A stretch of DNA of 57,036 bases from NCBI GenBank assembly GCA_964582265.1, contig CAZOQT010000004.1:1-57036 (forward strand). Direction: 5' to 3'. The notes beneath the pieces were generated by a model. The model was given only the letters and a program-made list of their open reading frames with translations. It was not told the DNA's origin and made no database searches. Position numbers and translations under genes: made by a program. Below, in pieces: positions 7,811 to 16,648 of the stretch. How positions within the stretch are numbered: position 1 is the first letter of the stretch; each line of letters opens with the position of its first letter. Source of the DNA: JBAZYK01 sp964582265. GTDB lineage: Bacteria > Patescibacteriota > Gracilibacteria > UBA1369.

Positions 7811-8617
7811 TTACAGTTTCCCCAAAATTTCCTCCAAAATATCCGCATTACTAAAGACTTCATTAACGTCTTCGTCTTCTTCTATAGCGCTGATTAAATC
7901 CAGCAATGCTTTTGCGATCTCTGCTTCTGTAACCGCCACCGAAGTTTGAGGCATGTAAGTCAGTGCCGCTGAATTTACTTTAATTCCATTTTTTTCGATT
8001 TCTGACTTAACCTTCATCAGATCATGTGGTTCTGTATAAACTTCCACAAGGCCATCTTGAGAATCGGGCTCAATCACTCGCACATCTTCCGCGCCAGCAT
8101 CAATAGCAGCAAGTTCAATTTCTTCCAGGCTCTTTTTAGGAGCTGGAGCTGTTTTCTTGAATTTATCTTCCACCACTTCCGGATTAATTGGAATTACAAT
8201 ACGTCCTTTTTTCTTGAACAGATAGCCAACCGAACCGGCTGCGCCAAGATTGCCTCCATGTTTACCAATTGAATGTTTTAAATTGGTAAAAGTTCTATTT
8301 CTATTATCGGTCAAAGTCTCAATGTAAATCGCCACGCCGCCTGGTCCAAAGCCTTCATAAATCACTTCCTCCATAATTGCTGCATCTTTGCCTTCTCCTG
8401 TGCCTTTTTTGATCGCGCGCTCAATGTTATCCATTGGCATGTTTTCCGCACGCGCATTATCAATTGCCATGCGTAGTGATGGATTGTTTGCTGGATCCCC
8501 GCCACCGCGTGCCGCAATCGCGATTAATTTTGCGTGTTTTGTAAAAATCTTGCCTTTTTTAGCATCTTCAGCCGCTTTTTTGTGTTTAATTGAATGCCAC
8601 TTGGAATGTCCGGACAT
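7811..8617 (-). CDS. YebC/PmpR family (TACO1-like) protein
   Basis: This family was annotated as transcriptional regulators, and recent work links members to translation of difficult sequences. The 268-residue protein starts MSGHSKWHSIKHKKAAEDAK, the family's invariant N-terminus, which fixes the start at 8617. A longer frame to 8659 exists but adds residues outside the family and would use a TTG start. Further landmarks are LIAIAARGGGDPANNPSLR, NMPMDNIERAIKKGTGE and YEGFGPGGVAIYIE. It is slightly longer than the usual 240-250 residues, owing to an insertion around residues 155-170 (KKTAPAPKKSLEEIE). The stop abuts the end of the convergent DHH gene. Confidence 0.95.
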   Translation of the reverse strand: MSGHSKWHSIKHKKAAEDAKKGKIFTKHAKLIAIAARGGGDPANNPSLRMAIDNARAENMPMDNIERAIKKGTGEGKDAAIMEEVIYEGFGPGGVAIYIETLTDNRNRTFTNLKHSIGKHGGNLGAAGSVGYLFKKKGRIVIPINPEVVEDKFKKTAPAPKKSLEEIELAAIDAGAEDVRVIEPDSQDGLVEVYTEPHDLMKVKSEIEKNGIKVNSAALTYMPQTSVAVTEAEIAKALLDLISAIEEDEDVNEVFSNADILEEILGKL

Positions 8618-8679
8618 ATGAAGAAACAGGATTAATGAAATAGGAAATTGATGTGCCAAACCAGTTTCAAAACGTCCCG

Positions 8680-8688
8680 ATTATATCA
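8680..8688 (-). promoter_or_regulatory. Extended -10 promoter for yebC
   Basis: The minus strand reads TGA-TATAAT, a TGn plus perfect -10. A -35 box is not evident. Transcription would start near 8672 and give a 55-base leader. It overlaps the last codons of the upstream phosphodiesterase gene. Confidence 0.5.
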
Positions 8689-8690
8689 CT

Positions 8691-9395
8691 TTAACCGCGT
8701 CCTGCCACTTTTTCTTGCGTGTGCGAGTTTTTTGCTTGTAAAGCCTCATTCTCTGGGAAAAGTACCTTTTTTGCTTCTTCCGGATAATCTGTAACAAGTC
8801 CATCTAACTCCAGTTCTTTTGCTTTTAGCCATTCCTCTTCTTTGTTTGCAGTGTAGCCATAAATTTGACATTTTTTGCTGCGCGCAAAATTAATCATTTG
8901 ATCATTCCAAATGCGTCGATGCATAAATAAAATCTGTGGTTTCATCAAGTAAATCCATTTTCTAAACAGCCAAGCTCTAAAATGGGAAGGACAAATAAAG
9001 CCTATTTGCAGGTCTTTTTTGAATCTTCTTAGTTGTAATAAAACAAATGGATTATAAGAAATCATTATAGCCCGGTGCGTAAGTTTATACTCTTTAACTA
9101 CCTCCAAAAATTCTAAAGCATAGCGCTTTCTAAGCCATGAAAGCGTTTTTAATTCAATCACCAGATTGGTGTGTTCTGGTAAAAACGGAATAATCTTGGA
9201 GATGGTATTTTCACGATCTTTTGGCAAATGGATAAAGTCGTGCTCCAAATAAAATCGTTGCTTATAATGGTCATAACGCATATCCATTTCTACCGCATCT
9301 GCGCCATGTTCAATCGAGTACCTGAATGCTTCAAGACTATTTTCATGAAATGGAGTCTTGCCTCCACGATGAGCTACAATTTTGATTTTTCCCAT
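8691..9395 (-). CDS. Glycerophosphodiester phosphodiesterase family protein
   Basis: GDPD enzymes hydrolyse glycerophosphodiesters to glycerol-3-phosphate and an alcohol. The protein begins MGKIKIVAHRGGKTPFHENS, giving the HRG motif at residues 9-11 and the ENS motif. Then come DAVEMDMRYD (metal-binding Glu and Asp), LEHDFIHL (general acid region) and LVIELKTL. I start at 9395 because HRG normally lies near the N-terminus; the longer frame to 9476 adds a Cys-rich tail overlapping malic enzyme. The 234-residue length is normal. No signal peptide is seen, so it is likely cytoplasmic. A second GDPD lies at 33094. A TGC-TAGAAT box is upstream. Confidence 0.9.
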   Translation of the reverse strand: MGKIKIVAHRGGKTPFHENSLEAFRYSIEHGADAVEMDMRYDHYKQRFYLEHDFIHLPKDRENTISKIIPFLPEHTNLVIELKTLSWLRKRYALEFLEVVKEYKLTHRAIMISYNPFVLLQLRRFKKDLQIGFICPSHFRAWLFRKWIYLMKPQILFMHRRIWNDQMINFARSKKCQIYGYTANKEEEWLKAKELELDGLVTDYPEEAKKVLFPENEALQAKNSHTQEKVAGRG

Positions 9396-9418
9396 ATGTA
9401 ATTCAAAAATTCCGACAC

Positions 9419-9427
9419 ATTCTAGCA
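9419..9427 (-). promoter_or_regulatory. Extended -10 promoter for the GDPD gene
   Basis: The minus strand reads TGC-TAGAAT about 23 bases before the start codon at 9395. It fits the TGnTAnAAT pattern seen elsewhere in the window. No clear -35 box is present. Confidence 0.4.
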
Positions 9428-9445
9428 CATATTTGGGTGCAGATT

Positions 9446-10615
9446 TTAGATGGCATTGACATGGCCCTGCGCACATTTCTTAACAGCATTTGCCACAATT
9501 TCAGCTATTCCATCATCGAAAACACCAGGAATAACTTTGTCCACGGTTGGATTTTTGATGTACGCAGCAAGCGCTCTGGCAGAAGCCAATTTCATTTCAT
9601 CCGTAATCTGTGGCGCACGCGCATCCAAAACTCCTCTAAAAATACCTGGAAAGGCAATGACGTTATTGATCTGATTAGGGAAATCACTACGCCCAGTCCC
9701 CACAATATAAGCTCCACCTGCTTTTGCTTCATCTGGCATGATTTCTGGAGTTGGGTTAGCCATTGCAAAGACTATTGATTTACTTGCCATTGTCGCAACC
9801 ATTTCTTTATTTAAAAGACCGGGGGCGGATACACCCACAAAAACGTCGGCTCCCTTAAGTACATCCACTAAACCACCCTTTTCTTTTTCCGGGTTTGTGA
9901 TCACGGCCAGTTCGGATTTATAGGGAGCTGAAGCCAAATCAGCTCTTCCTTCAAAAATTGCGCCTTGTCTATCACATAAAATTATATTTTTAGCGCCATA
10001 AAGTTTGAGCAGTTTGGTTGTTGCCACAGCCGCCGCTCCCGCGCCAGAAATTACAATTTTTACTTTGTTCCAGTCTTTATTAACTACTTTTAAGGCGTTT
10101 ATTAAACCCGCCAGAACTACAATCGCAGTTCCGTGCTGATCATCATGAAAAACGGGAATATCCAATTCTTTTTTTAGCCTTTCTTCAATTTCAAAACAGC
10201 GTGGCGCAGAAATATCTTCCAAATGAATTCCGCCAAAACCTGGCGCAATGTGCTTAATAGTTTCCACAATTTCATTGGTGTCTTGAGTATCAAGGCAAAT
10301 TGGGAAAGCATCTACATTTCCAAAACGCTTAAGTAGCAGGCATTTCCCTTCCATTACCGGCAATCCCGCCACCGAACCTATATTTCCAAGCCCCAAAACC
10401 GCGCTACCATCTGTCACTACCGCTACAGTATTGCATTTAATAGTATATTTATATGCATCTTGCGGATTTTCTTTGATCTTACGACAAGGCTCCGCCACTC
10501 CCGGAGTATATGCCAAGGATAAATCATCTCTGTTTTTCACATCAATTTTTAAGTCAATTCCAAGGACACCATGTAATTCCTCGTGCAATTGCAAAGATTT
10601 CTGATAAACATCCAT
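9446..10615 (-). CDS. NAD(P)-dependent malic enzyme
   Basis: The enzyme oxidatively decarboxylates malate to pyruvate. The 389-residue protein is of the short bacterial type, without the phosphotransacetylase-like domain of MaeB. Visible landmarks are LSLAYTPGVAEPC and GSAVLGLGNIGSVAGLPVMEGK in the N-terminal malic domain, HLEDISAPRCFEIE and VFHDDQHGTAIVV around the metal and active site, and a Rossmann motif VISGAGAAAVATTKLL near residue 190. I start at MDVYQKSLQLHEELHG (10615); an in-frame ATG 11 codons earlier would overlap the lipoprotein gene. It is ten bases downstream of that lipoprotein gene and probably cotranscribed. Cofactor preference cannot be read reliably. Confidence 0.95.
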   Translation of the reverse strand: MDVYQKSLQLHEELHGVLGIDLKIDVKNRDDLSLAYTPGVAEPCRKIKENPQDAYKYTIKCNTVAVVTDGSAVLGLGNIGSVAGLPVMEGKCLLLKRFGNVDAFPICLDTQDTNEIVETIKHIAPGFGGIHLEDISAPRCFEIEERLKKELDIPVFHDDQHGTAIVVLAGLINALKVVNKDWNKVKIVISGAGAAAVATTKLLKLYGAKNIILCDRQGAIFEGRADLASAPYKSELAVITNPEKEKGGLVDVLKGADVFVGVSAPGLLNKEMVATMASKSIVFAMANPTPEIMPDEAKAGGAYIVGTGRSDFPNQINNVIAFPGIFRGVLDARAPQITDEMKLASARALAAYIKNPTVDKVIPGVFDDGIAEIVANAVKKCAQGHVNAI

Positions 10616-10625
10616 AATAAAAAAA

Positions 10626-10853
10626 TTACATGCTGGAATTTGGCACATTTGTTGGGCCCTTTACACTACTTGGTGCCGAAGTTGGACCATTAGCGCGAGG
10701 CGCACCAGGAATAGTTACATTAGTATTAGAATTAGATTTTTCTGGCGCATTAGTAACCCTGGATACAGATTGTGAACTGCAAGCCGCTAACAAAAAAATT
10801 GTAACAATGCTCAAAGTGCCAATACAGATTTTATATAAAAACGATTTTTTCAT
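10626..10853 (-). CDS. Small lipoprotein, 75 residues
   Basis: The N-terminus MKKSFLYKICIGTLSIVTIF is a lipoprotein signal, followed by the lipobox LLAAC with Cys25 as the lipidation site. The mature part is about 50 residues, rich in Ser, Asn, Pro, Thr and Gly (contains VTIPGAPRANGP and VKGPTNVPNSS), and looks like a disordered tether. No family is recognised. It is followed after ten bases by malic enzyme, an unexpected partner. The upstream 100 bases hold TTATCCA-type strings but no confident promoter. Confidence 0.75.
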   Translation of the reverse strand: MKKSFLYKICIGTLSIVTIFLLAACSSQSVSRVTNAPEKSNSNTNVTIPGAPRANGPTSAPSSVKGPTNVPNSSM

Positions 10854-10957
10854 TATAATAATTTCAAAATGTGATTATCCAGTTTATGCGGTTGTCCACC
10901 CGTTTATCCACCCGGCCACAATTTTATAGAATTTTTATCAATTTCAAAGAAAAAACC

Positions 10958-12331
10958 TTAAAAAGCCCATGTTTTTCCTTGCTTCATGGCAAGCAAAGTG
11001 TCAGAACTACGCTCATATTTTAAGGTTGTATCATAAAGCGCGCTATAATAGTAATCTACAGGGCCTGTTCCTATTCCAATTGTGTCTGTTTCAAATAATT
11101 TTAAATCGGTAAACAATGCCATGGTTGTTTTACCTTTGCCTGGGACAAGTAAATTTGTCCTTACTGTGCTTAGAAAATCTTCTTTAATTGTTTGGCCGCC
11201 CTGTTCACTGTATTTTATGCTGTTTACCAAATATTGAACGTCAGTTTGAAGCGAAGCATTTGCAGGCCCAGAACCAATTTGAGTATAAACAATCAAAACC
11301 GTTTTATTTGGCAGAACAAAATAATAATCGGCAAGCCCACTTGAGGAAATTGTCACAGTAGCAAATGGATAGCCATTTAGCGTGGTTTTTTCGATTCTAG
11401 CTCCCGCATCATATTGGATTTTATCCAAGTACTGGCTCAAGCTCAGACCGGCAGCGTTTTTATCCGAAACCATAATCACTGTACCGCTATTTGGATAAAT
11501 TCTGGCAAAACTTACCTGACCATTTTCACTATCTTGGCGCCAAAATACAGTTTGCTTTCCTGCATCAATTCTTTGCCAGTCGAAAGGATATTTAACGGAA
11601 TAATGATCACTTGGATGTACATAAGTTGGCCAATCTTTGCTCAGTGGAAACTTATCCAGCTTTGCTTCTTGAATATATAAAAGTTTGTAAACAATATCCG
11701 CAAAGTCTCCTCTACTAATTGCACGTTCCGCGTGTAATTTGCCATCTGCTTGAGCCAAAATAAGTTGGTGATCTTTTCCATATAGGGCAAATGGAGAATA
11801 CCAGTCCGTTTTTTTTACATCTACATATGGATCTTGGCCAAGCGGCAGAGAATTAACACTTAATTCAAAAGATTTAAAAATAATCTTAATACTCTCAGCT
11901 ACATTGATGTTATTTTGAGGTCTAAAGGTGCCATCGGGATACCCTTCCACAATTTTTAAGGAAAAAGCTTGATTTACATAATCTTTGTACCATTCAGTCG
12001 CTTTAACGTCTGGGAAAATGGATTTAGTGGAAGTAGCTTGCGTAGATTGTTGAGTAGAAGAACCAGTTCCAGACGCTACATTTTTTTCTTTCATTGCCAG
12101 GAGTACCACTTTAAGCGCCTCAGCGCGATTGATTGTTTGTGTTGGCCTAAAAGTTCCATCGCTATAACCATTAATTATGCCTTTTCCTTTAAGATATTCA
12201 ACAGCAGCATAATATTTGGAAGTCGCTGGCACATCCTTAAAACTTACAGCAGCTTTTACCAATGGGATTTGCATTAAAATTGTTAAAGCAATTAAAAGCG
12301 CGCTATTAAATTTAAATGATGTTTTTTTCAT
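10958..12331 (-). CDS. Secreted protein with three N-terminal SLH domains and a C-terminal PsbP-like domain
   Basis: Residues 1-27 form a signal peptide ending in LVKA. Three S-layer homology repeats follow at about 28-85 (FKDVPATSKYYAAVEYL, then GYSDGTFRPTQTINRAEALK), 105-165 (FPDVKATEWYKDYV, then GYPDGTFRPQNNINVAES) and 165-225 (a diverged copy, SRGDFADIVYK). SLH repeats hold proteins to secondary cell-wall polymers. The C-terminal half begins YVHPSDHYSVKYPFDWQ and resembles PsbP-like domains found on bacterial lipoproteins. The same pattern is in the lipoprotein at 36564. The start lies 17 bases after the DsbA-like gene, so they are likely one operon. Confidence 0.88.
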   Translation of the reverse strand: MKKTSFKFNSALLIALTILMQIPLVKAAVSFKDVPATSKYYAAVEYLKGKGIINGYSDGTFRPTQTINRAEALKVVLLAMKEKNVASGTGSSTQQSTQATSTKSIFPDVKATEWYKDYVNQAFSLKIVEGYPDGTFRPQNNINVAESIKIIFKSFELSVNSLPLGQDPYVDVKKTDWYSPFALYGKDHQLILAQADGKLHAERAISRGDFADIVYKLLYIQEAKLDKFPLSKDWPTYVHPSDHYSVKYPFDWQRIDAGKQTVFWRQDSENGQVSFARIYPNSGTVIMVSDKNAAGLSLSQYLDKIQYDAGARIEKTTLNGYPFATVTISSSGLADYYFVLPNKTVLIVYTQIGSGPANASLQTDVQYLVNSIKYSEQGGQTIKEDFLSTVRTNLLVPGKGKTTMALFTDLKLFETDTIGIGTGPVDYYYSALYDTTLKYERSSDTLLAMKQGKTWAF

Positions 12332-12347
12332 ATTATTAAGTTAATTT

Positions 12348-13376
12348 TTATTGAATTTGATCTGTGATTAACGCTTTGAATTCATTGTAGTCATAAGCGC
12401 CATCGGCAAATTTATTATTTATGAAAAAAGCTGGCGTACCACTAATTCCATAGTCTCCAGCTTCTATGGTTGAGTTTTCTACATCCTTTTTGTGAATACC
12501 CGAACTAAGACAGTTGCCAAAATCTACAGAATTTAATTTCAATGCTTTGGCTTGGGAATTCAAGTAATCTGTAACAATTTTATCTCTTGCCTCAACACTT
12601 GGCAGCTGTTTGCCATCAGCCGGAGTTAATAATTTTACTAATTTTTCCTGGTTTGCAAAAAGTTTATCATGCATTTCCCAGAATTTATTTTGGTCAGCCG
12701 CGCAAAGAGCTCCCTGAGCTACAAGACTGTCATACGCACCTCGATCAAATACTTTATATACAAGCGCAATTTGATCTGGAAAATCCTTCATCACTTTATT
12801 CATAACCTCTACCATTTGCTTGCAGAAACTGCAGGTGAAACTACTATATTCAATAATTGTAATTTTAGCTTTGGTTAGGTCACCTTTAACCATGCCGCCC
12901 GTAACTGGCGGAGTGCTTAAATGTTCCAACGGATACAAATGAAAATAGTAATGATTACCCTTTTTTTCCAAGTAAGAAGAGATCGAATTAAATTGGGGGT
13001 GATTTTCAATATCTTCGTTCAGCAGTGCCACAGGTAAATATTTGGCTTGGCCTTCTTCTAGAAAGGTCTTTGCCTCGTTGCTGCCACTATCAAGCCATTT
13101 TTCCTCTAAAGTTGTAGATTTAAGGCCCTTATCCGGATTAACCAGGCTGTTTACAAAAACTTCAATGCGTCCTTTTTGTTCTGGGACTTTGGTATTGTAA
13201 ATAATGGTAATTGGTACCTTAAAAGTTAGTTCCTTTTTGGTTCCATTTTTATCACCAAAATTCCACCCAAATGGATTATATGTATATAACAAAACAATCG
13301 CGAATAAAATAATCAATAAAAAGGTTGATACAATCCAGGGAGCTGATGAATTTTTCTTTTTAAAGGGATTCCACAT
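12348..13376 (-). CDS. Membrane-anchored DsbA-like thiol oxidoreductase
   Basis: A membrane helix at residues 13-34 anchors the protein with its body outside the cell. Residues 170-342 are a DsbA/BdbD-type thioredoxin fold: YSSFTCSFCKQM gives the active-site CxxC (Cys182-Ser-Phe-Cys185), SGTPAFFINN contains the cis-proline region, and the intervening helical insertion includes LCAADQNKFWEMHDKLF. The segment 40-165 is a less familiar extracellular domain (VPITIIYNTKVPEQ). It would introduce disulfides into exported proteins. It sits between another thioredoxin-fold gene (48 bases upstream) and an SLH gene (17 bases downstream). No DsbB or VKOR partner is in the window. Confidence 0.9.
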   Translation of the reverse strand: MWNPFKKKNSSAPWIVSTFLLIILFAIVLLYTYNPFGWNFGDKNGTKKELTFKVPITIIYNTKVPEQKGRIEVFVNSLVNPDKGLKSTTLEEKWLDSGSNEAKTFLEEGQAKYLPVALLNEDIENHPQFNSISSYLEKKGNHYYFHLYPLEHLSTPPVTGGMVKGDLTKAKITIIEYSSFTCSFCKQMVEVMNKVMKDFPDQIALVYKVFDRGAYDSLVAQGALCAADQNKFWEMHDKLFANQEKLVKLLTPADGKQLPSVEARDKIVTDYLNSQAKALKLNSVDFGNCLSSGIHKKDVENSTIEAGDYGISGTPAFFINNKFADGAYDYNEFKALITDQIQ

Positions 13377-13424
13377 GGCAATTAGTAATTAATAATAAGT
13401 AATTATTAGTTTTATATAAGTAAT

Positions 13425-13823
13425 TTACTTTTCATAACTGCACCCTGCAAACTTGGACAAATTAGGCAAGGATTGAAGGCCCATTACTGTCTTATCTTGG
13501 TAATTCCAAACAGGATAATAATTATATCCACGTGCTTCGCAGATTTTATCAAAATCACAATTTACATAATTTACTTCTTCAAAAGAAGTCCCAAAAATGC
13601 TCTTTTGGTTCTGACAATTCTCACAAGTGTCTACCCCGTACATTGTAACTCCTTTTTGCTTTAAACAGGCCACAAGTGCCGTAACACCATTTATTTTATC
13701 TGAACTATTTAAAGAAGCTGCCTTTGGCCACAAAATGAATGTAATCATTACAAGCAAAGCTACTCCAATCATCAGAATAATCAGTAGAGTGTAGCTTTGC
13801 ATTAATAGTTTTTTTTGGACCAT
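13425..13823 (-). CDS. Membrane-anchored thioredoxin-like protein
   Basis: The 132-residue protein has a membrane helix at residues 11-33 and a small outward-facing domain. VTMYGVDTCENCQNQKSIFG contains a CxxC pair (Cys67, Cys70). The domain resembles the thioredoxin-like tail found fused to bacterial vitamin K epoxide reductase homologues, but the four-helix VKOR part is absent. Further Cys residues lie at NCDFDKICEARG and AGCSYEK, which could form a structural disulfide. It lies 48 bases downstream of hisS and 48 bases upstream of the DsbA-like gene, so the two exported oxidoreductases probably act together. Function is inferred from fold and context. Confidence 0.8.
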   Translation of the reverse strand: MVQKKLLMQSYTLLIILMIGVALLVMITFILWPKAASLNSSDKINGVTALVACLKQKGVTMYGVDTCENCQNQKSIFGTSFEEVNYVNCDFDKICEARGYNYYPVWNYQDKTVMGLQSLPNLSKFAGCSYEK

Positions 13824-13871
13824 GATTTTTATTTATATATTTTTTCTTTTTTCGATTTGAATTTATCCCGC

Positions 13872-15236
13872 CTACAGGGTTTCTCCGGGACTGTATTTAT
13901 CCAAATTACTTTCACCTATGCGCTTAATTACCTCATCTACAGCTTTTTCAATTGGAATAGTTACCTGTGTGCCCACTTTCATATCACGAATAATTACGTT
14001 GCCTTCGCGCACTTCAGTAAGTCCCATAATAAGTGCATACGGAACCTTGAATTTATCAGCCAAGCGCAGTTGCGTTTTGATTGCGCCTTTGCCGAGTGCT
14101 CCCATTGTGCGCACGCCAGCTTCACGCAGGTCTGTAATTAATGGTAAACATTTTTTCTTGGCTTCTCCTCCTAATTGAGCCACAAAGACATGCAAATCGT
14201 CTTTATGCGGTACGCGGATCTTTTCACGTTTCATATTAGCTATAATGCGTTCAATACCAGCAGCAAAGCCACATGCTGGAGTCGCAGGACCTCCCATCAA
14301 TTCAACCAGTCCGTCGTATCGTCCTCCACCAGCAACAGCATTTTGTGCACCTTCGCTTTTATCCCAGAATTCAAAAACGGTTTTTGTGTAATAATCCAGT
14401 CCTCGAACTAAACTATTATTTTGGACATAAGGAATATTAACTTCAGTCAAAAAGTCCTTAACATCGGTGTCATATTGCTTACATTCAGTACATAAATAAT
14501 CTGCCAGCTTTGGGGCAATTTGAGCCAAAATGCGGCAGTCTTCTTGTTTGCAATCCAGTAATCTTAAAGGGTTTTTTTCAAGCCTATCCCTGCATTCCGG
14601 GCAGAGTGATCGCTCTTTTCCAAAATAAAAGTCTTTCAAAACATTTAAATAATTTGGACGACAAACCAGACAACCAATATTGTTTAATTGCAAAGAAAAA
14701 AGCTCAGCAATACCTAAATCTTTAAGAATCTGATGAGCCAACTGAATAATTTGAGTATCAAGTGCTGGGTCACTTTCACCAATTACTTCAACGGCAAACT
14801 GCCAGAATTGACGATAGCGCCCTTTTTGTGGGCGATCATAACGGAAGTGAGGCTCAATATAAAAAAGTTCAACAGGTTGAGGCAGGTTCTGCATGCCATT
14901 TTGTAAATATGCTCTAACCACGCCAGCTGTTCCTTCTGGTTTTAAAGTAAGGCTTCTGCCCTTGCGATCCTGAAAAGTGTACATTTCTTTGCTAACAATA
15001 TCGCTAGTTTCACCAATGCCACGCGTAAAAACATTTGTAAATTCAAAAACCGGTGTAGAAATACGTCTAAAACCAGCTTGTCTGCATCTATGACGAACTA
15101 CTTTTTTGATGAAAGTATAATATTCATGATCGTGCGGCAAAATATCGTGCACACCCTTTGGGGTTTGATATGGAGGACCCTGCATCTTGACGTCACTTTC
15201 ATCATCCTGAAGAAAATTCTGAGAGTTCATGGCCAT
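13872..15236 (-). CDS. hisS: Histidyl-tRNA synthetase
   Basis: HisRS charges tRNA-His. The 454-residue class II synthetase shows TPKGVHDILPHDH near the N-terminus, motif 1 FEFTNVFTRGIGETSDIV, LKPEGTAGVVRAYL, motif 2 YIEPHFRYDRPQKGRYRQFWQ, the histidine signature LVRGLDYYTKTVFEFW, GGGRYDGLVE and motif 3 PACGFAAGIERI, then a C-terminal anticodon-binding domain. A Cys-rich insertion (residues about 195-265 with CLVC, CPEC, CTEC) could bind zinc; related Cys pairs occur in other HisRS. The start gives about 25 residues before TPKG; an internal Met 17 codons later is an alternative. A TATAAT box lies at 15291-15296 on the same strand. Confidence 0.97.
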   Translation of the reverse strand: MAMNSQNFLQDDESDVKMQGPPYQTPKGVHDILPHDHEYYTFIKKVVRHRCRQAGFRRISTPVFEFTNVFTRGIGETSDIVSKEMYTFQDRKGRSLTLKPEGTAGVVRAYLQNGMQNLPQPVELFYIEPHFRYDRPQKGRYRQFWQFAVEVIGESDPALDTQIIQLAHQILKDLGIAELFSLQLNNIGCLVCRPNYLNVLKDFYFGKERSLCPECRDRLEKNPLRLLDCKQEDCRILAQIAPKLADYLCTECKQYDTDVKDFLTEVNIPYVQNNSLVRGLDYYTKTVFEFWDKSEGAQNAVAGGGRYDGLVELMGGPATPACGFAAGIERIIANMKREKIRVPHKDDLHVFVAQLGGEAKKKCLPLITDLREAGVRTMGALGKGAIKTQLRLADKFKVPYALIMGLTEVREGNVIIRDMKVGTQVTIPIEKAVDEVIKRIGESNLDKYSPGETL

Positions 15237-15290
15237 AGAAATAAAAACTTGTAAATAAAATTGCGGTTTGCCCGATCTTCAAACAAATGG

Positions 15291-15296
15291 ATTATA
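15291..15296 (-). promoter_or_regulatory. -10 box upstream of hisS
   Basis: The minus strand has a perfect TATAAT, which would start transcription near 15284 and give a leader of roughly 48 bases. The -35 region is weak. Confidence 0.4.
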
Positions 15297-15362
15297 ACAT
15301 TGCGCGAGGTCACGAGCTAGAGGAAATCGTTGTTTTTTTTAAATCCAAAAATACTTTGAATT

Positions 15363-16541
15363 TTATAAAAACAGACTCAAATTTGGGTCCGCCAATGAAT
15401 CTTTACGCCCCTTGCCGGTTAGTAAATTATTTTTTAAATTAATGTATCGCTTTGGCGCCTTCTTATAATGAAAATAAGCAGTAGACGCAATCATGGCGGC
15501 GTTGTCTGTACAAAAGGTAATATTTTCTGCAAAACGTAGACGGGGTTTGATTTCTAAACGCACTTTTCGCCCTTTATGATCAAGATAAAATCCTTGCTCA
15601 ATTCTTTCAGCAACCATTGCTCGCAGCCTTCGATTAGCCGAAACGCCTCCAGCCAAATGTACTTCCTTTACTGGATTCAAGTATACATTACTGCTACCGG
15701 CACCCGACCTTGGCTTAATGCTATATTCTTGCGCCGCTCGAAGTAATTTGTCCGATAAAATTTCACAAACAGCTTCCTGAAAAGAAGCGCTTGAGTCAGC
15801 AATAAATTGTGGACTTAAGGTAGCTTTATCGCCATAAAGATCTTTTTCTTTTGCAAATTCTTGCTTAACCAAATTCAGTACTGCAGTTTTTAGTCCAGAA
15901 AAACTGAAATCAAAGCTTTTTTCATCAAGATAAGCTTTAGGAAAAGCAAAACGCTTTGCATCGCCATTTAAAGCAACTTTAGAAATAATTGGTCCTCCTG
16001 GGTATCCAAGCCCGAGTAGCCGCGCCACCTTATCAAATGCTTCACCTGCGGCATCGTCCAAAGTCTCACCCAATAGTTCAAAATCCACATGGTCACGCAT
16101 GTAAATTAGCTCATTATGTCCACCGGAAACAGTCAATACTACAATTGGAAACTGCACAGGGTCATCAGCATTTTCACCCAACCAATTTGCATAAATATGT
16201 CCCGCTATGTGATTAACTGGAATTAGTGGTTTGCCGCTTATTGCAGCCAAAGTCGAAGCTGCGCTTACCCCAATGATTAATGAACTGAGTAGCCCAGGTC
16301 CGCGTGTTACCGCAATTGCATCCAAGTCTTGCAAAGTTTTGCCCGCCTGTTTAAGAGCTTCTTCAATCACAGGCATGATTTTTAAAACGTGTTCACGAGC
16401 CGCAACTTCTGGTACTACACCACCTGTTTTTTGGTGAAGCGCAATTTGTGAAGCAATTACGTTTGAATGAACAATCGTACCGTTTTCCACCACTGCAGCA
16501 GCAGTTTCGTCACAAGATGTTTCAATTCCCAAAATCAGCAT
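15363..16541 (-). CDS. tsaD: tRNA threonylcarbamoyladenosine biosynthesis protein TsaD
   Basis: TsaD transfers the threonylcarbamoyl group to A37 of ANN-decoding tRNAs, working with TsaB, TsaC and TsaE. The 392-residue ASKHA-fold protein starts MLILGIETSCDETAAAVV. It has the metal-binding pair in NHIAGH (His111, His115), VSGGHNEL, the nucleotide-binding GEAFDKVARLLGLGYPGGP, GGVSANRRLR and the final motif CTDNAAMIA. Length exceeds the usual 340 because of an insertion around 270-290 (IKPRSGAGSSNVYLNP) and a C-terminal extension. The gene stands alone with a TGC-TAATAT box upstream (16578-16586). Its partners are not in this window. Confidence 0.97.
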   Translation of the reverse strand: MLILGIETSCDETAAAVVENGTIVHSNVIASQIALHQKTGGVVPEVAAREHVLKIMPVIEEALKQAGKTLQDLDAIAVTRGPGLLSSLIIGVSAASTLAAISGKPLIPVNHIAGHIYANWLGENADDPVQFPIVVLTVSGGHNELIYMRDHVDFELLGETLDDAAGEAFDKVARLLGLGYPGGPIISKVALNGDAKRFAFPKAYLDEKSFDFSFSGLKTAVLNLVKQEFAKEKDLYGDKATLSPQFIADSSASFQEAVCEILSDKLLRAAQEYSIKPRSGAGSSNVYLNPVKEVHLAGGVSANRRLRAMVAERIEQGFYLDHKGRKVRLEIKPRLRFAENITFCTDNAAMIASTAYFHYKKAPKRYINLKNNLLTGKGRKDSLADPNLSLFL

Positions 16542-16577
16542 GTTCGTAATACGTTTAAAAAGATCTCATGCCAAAAG

Positions 16578-16586
16578 ATATTAGCA
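16578..16586 (-). promoter_or_regulatory. Extended -10 promoter for tsaD
   Basis: The minus strand reads TGC-TAATAT about 36 bases before the start codon. It overlaps the end of a perfect inverted repeat, AGCAGATGATCTGCT (16582-16596 region), which could be an operator or chance. Confidence 0.35.
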
Positions 16587-16648
16587 GATGATCTGCTATC
16601 CAGGAAGAGGAGACAACCAATCTTTCAGCTTTATGATTGAACTATTCT

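Noticed and set aside
10875..10912. Three strings similar to the DnaA box TTATCCACA (TTATCCAGT, TTGTCCACC, TTATCCACC)
   Set aside because: Each differs from the consensus by at least one base. There is no AT-rich unwinding region, dnaA or dnaN next to them. An origin cannot be supported.
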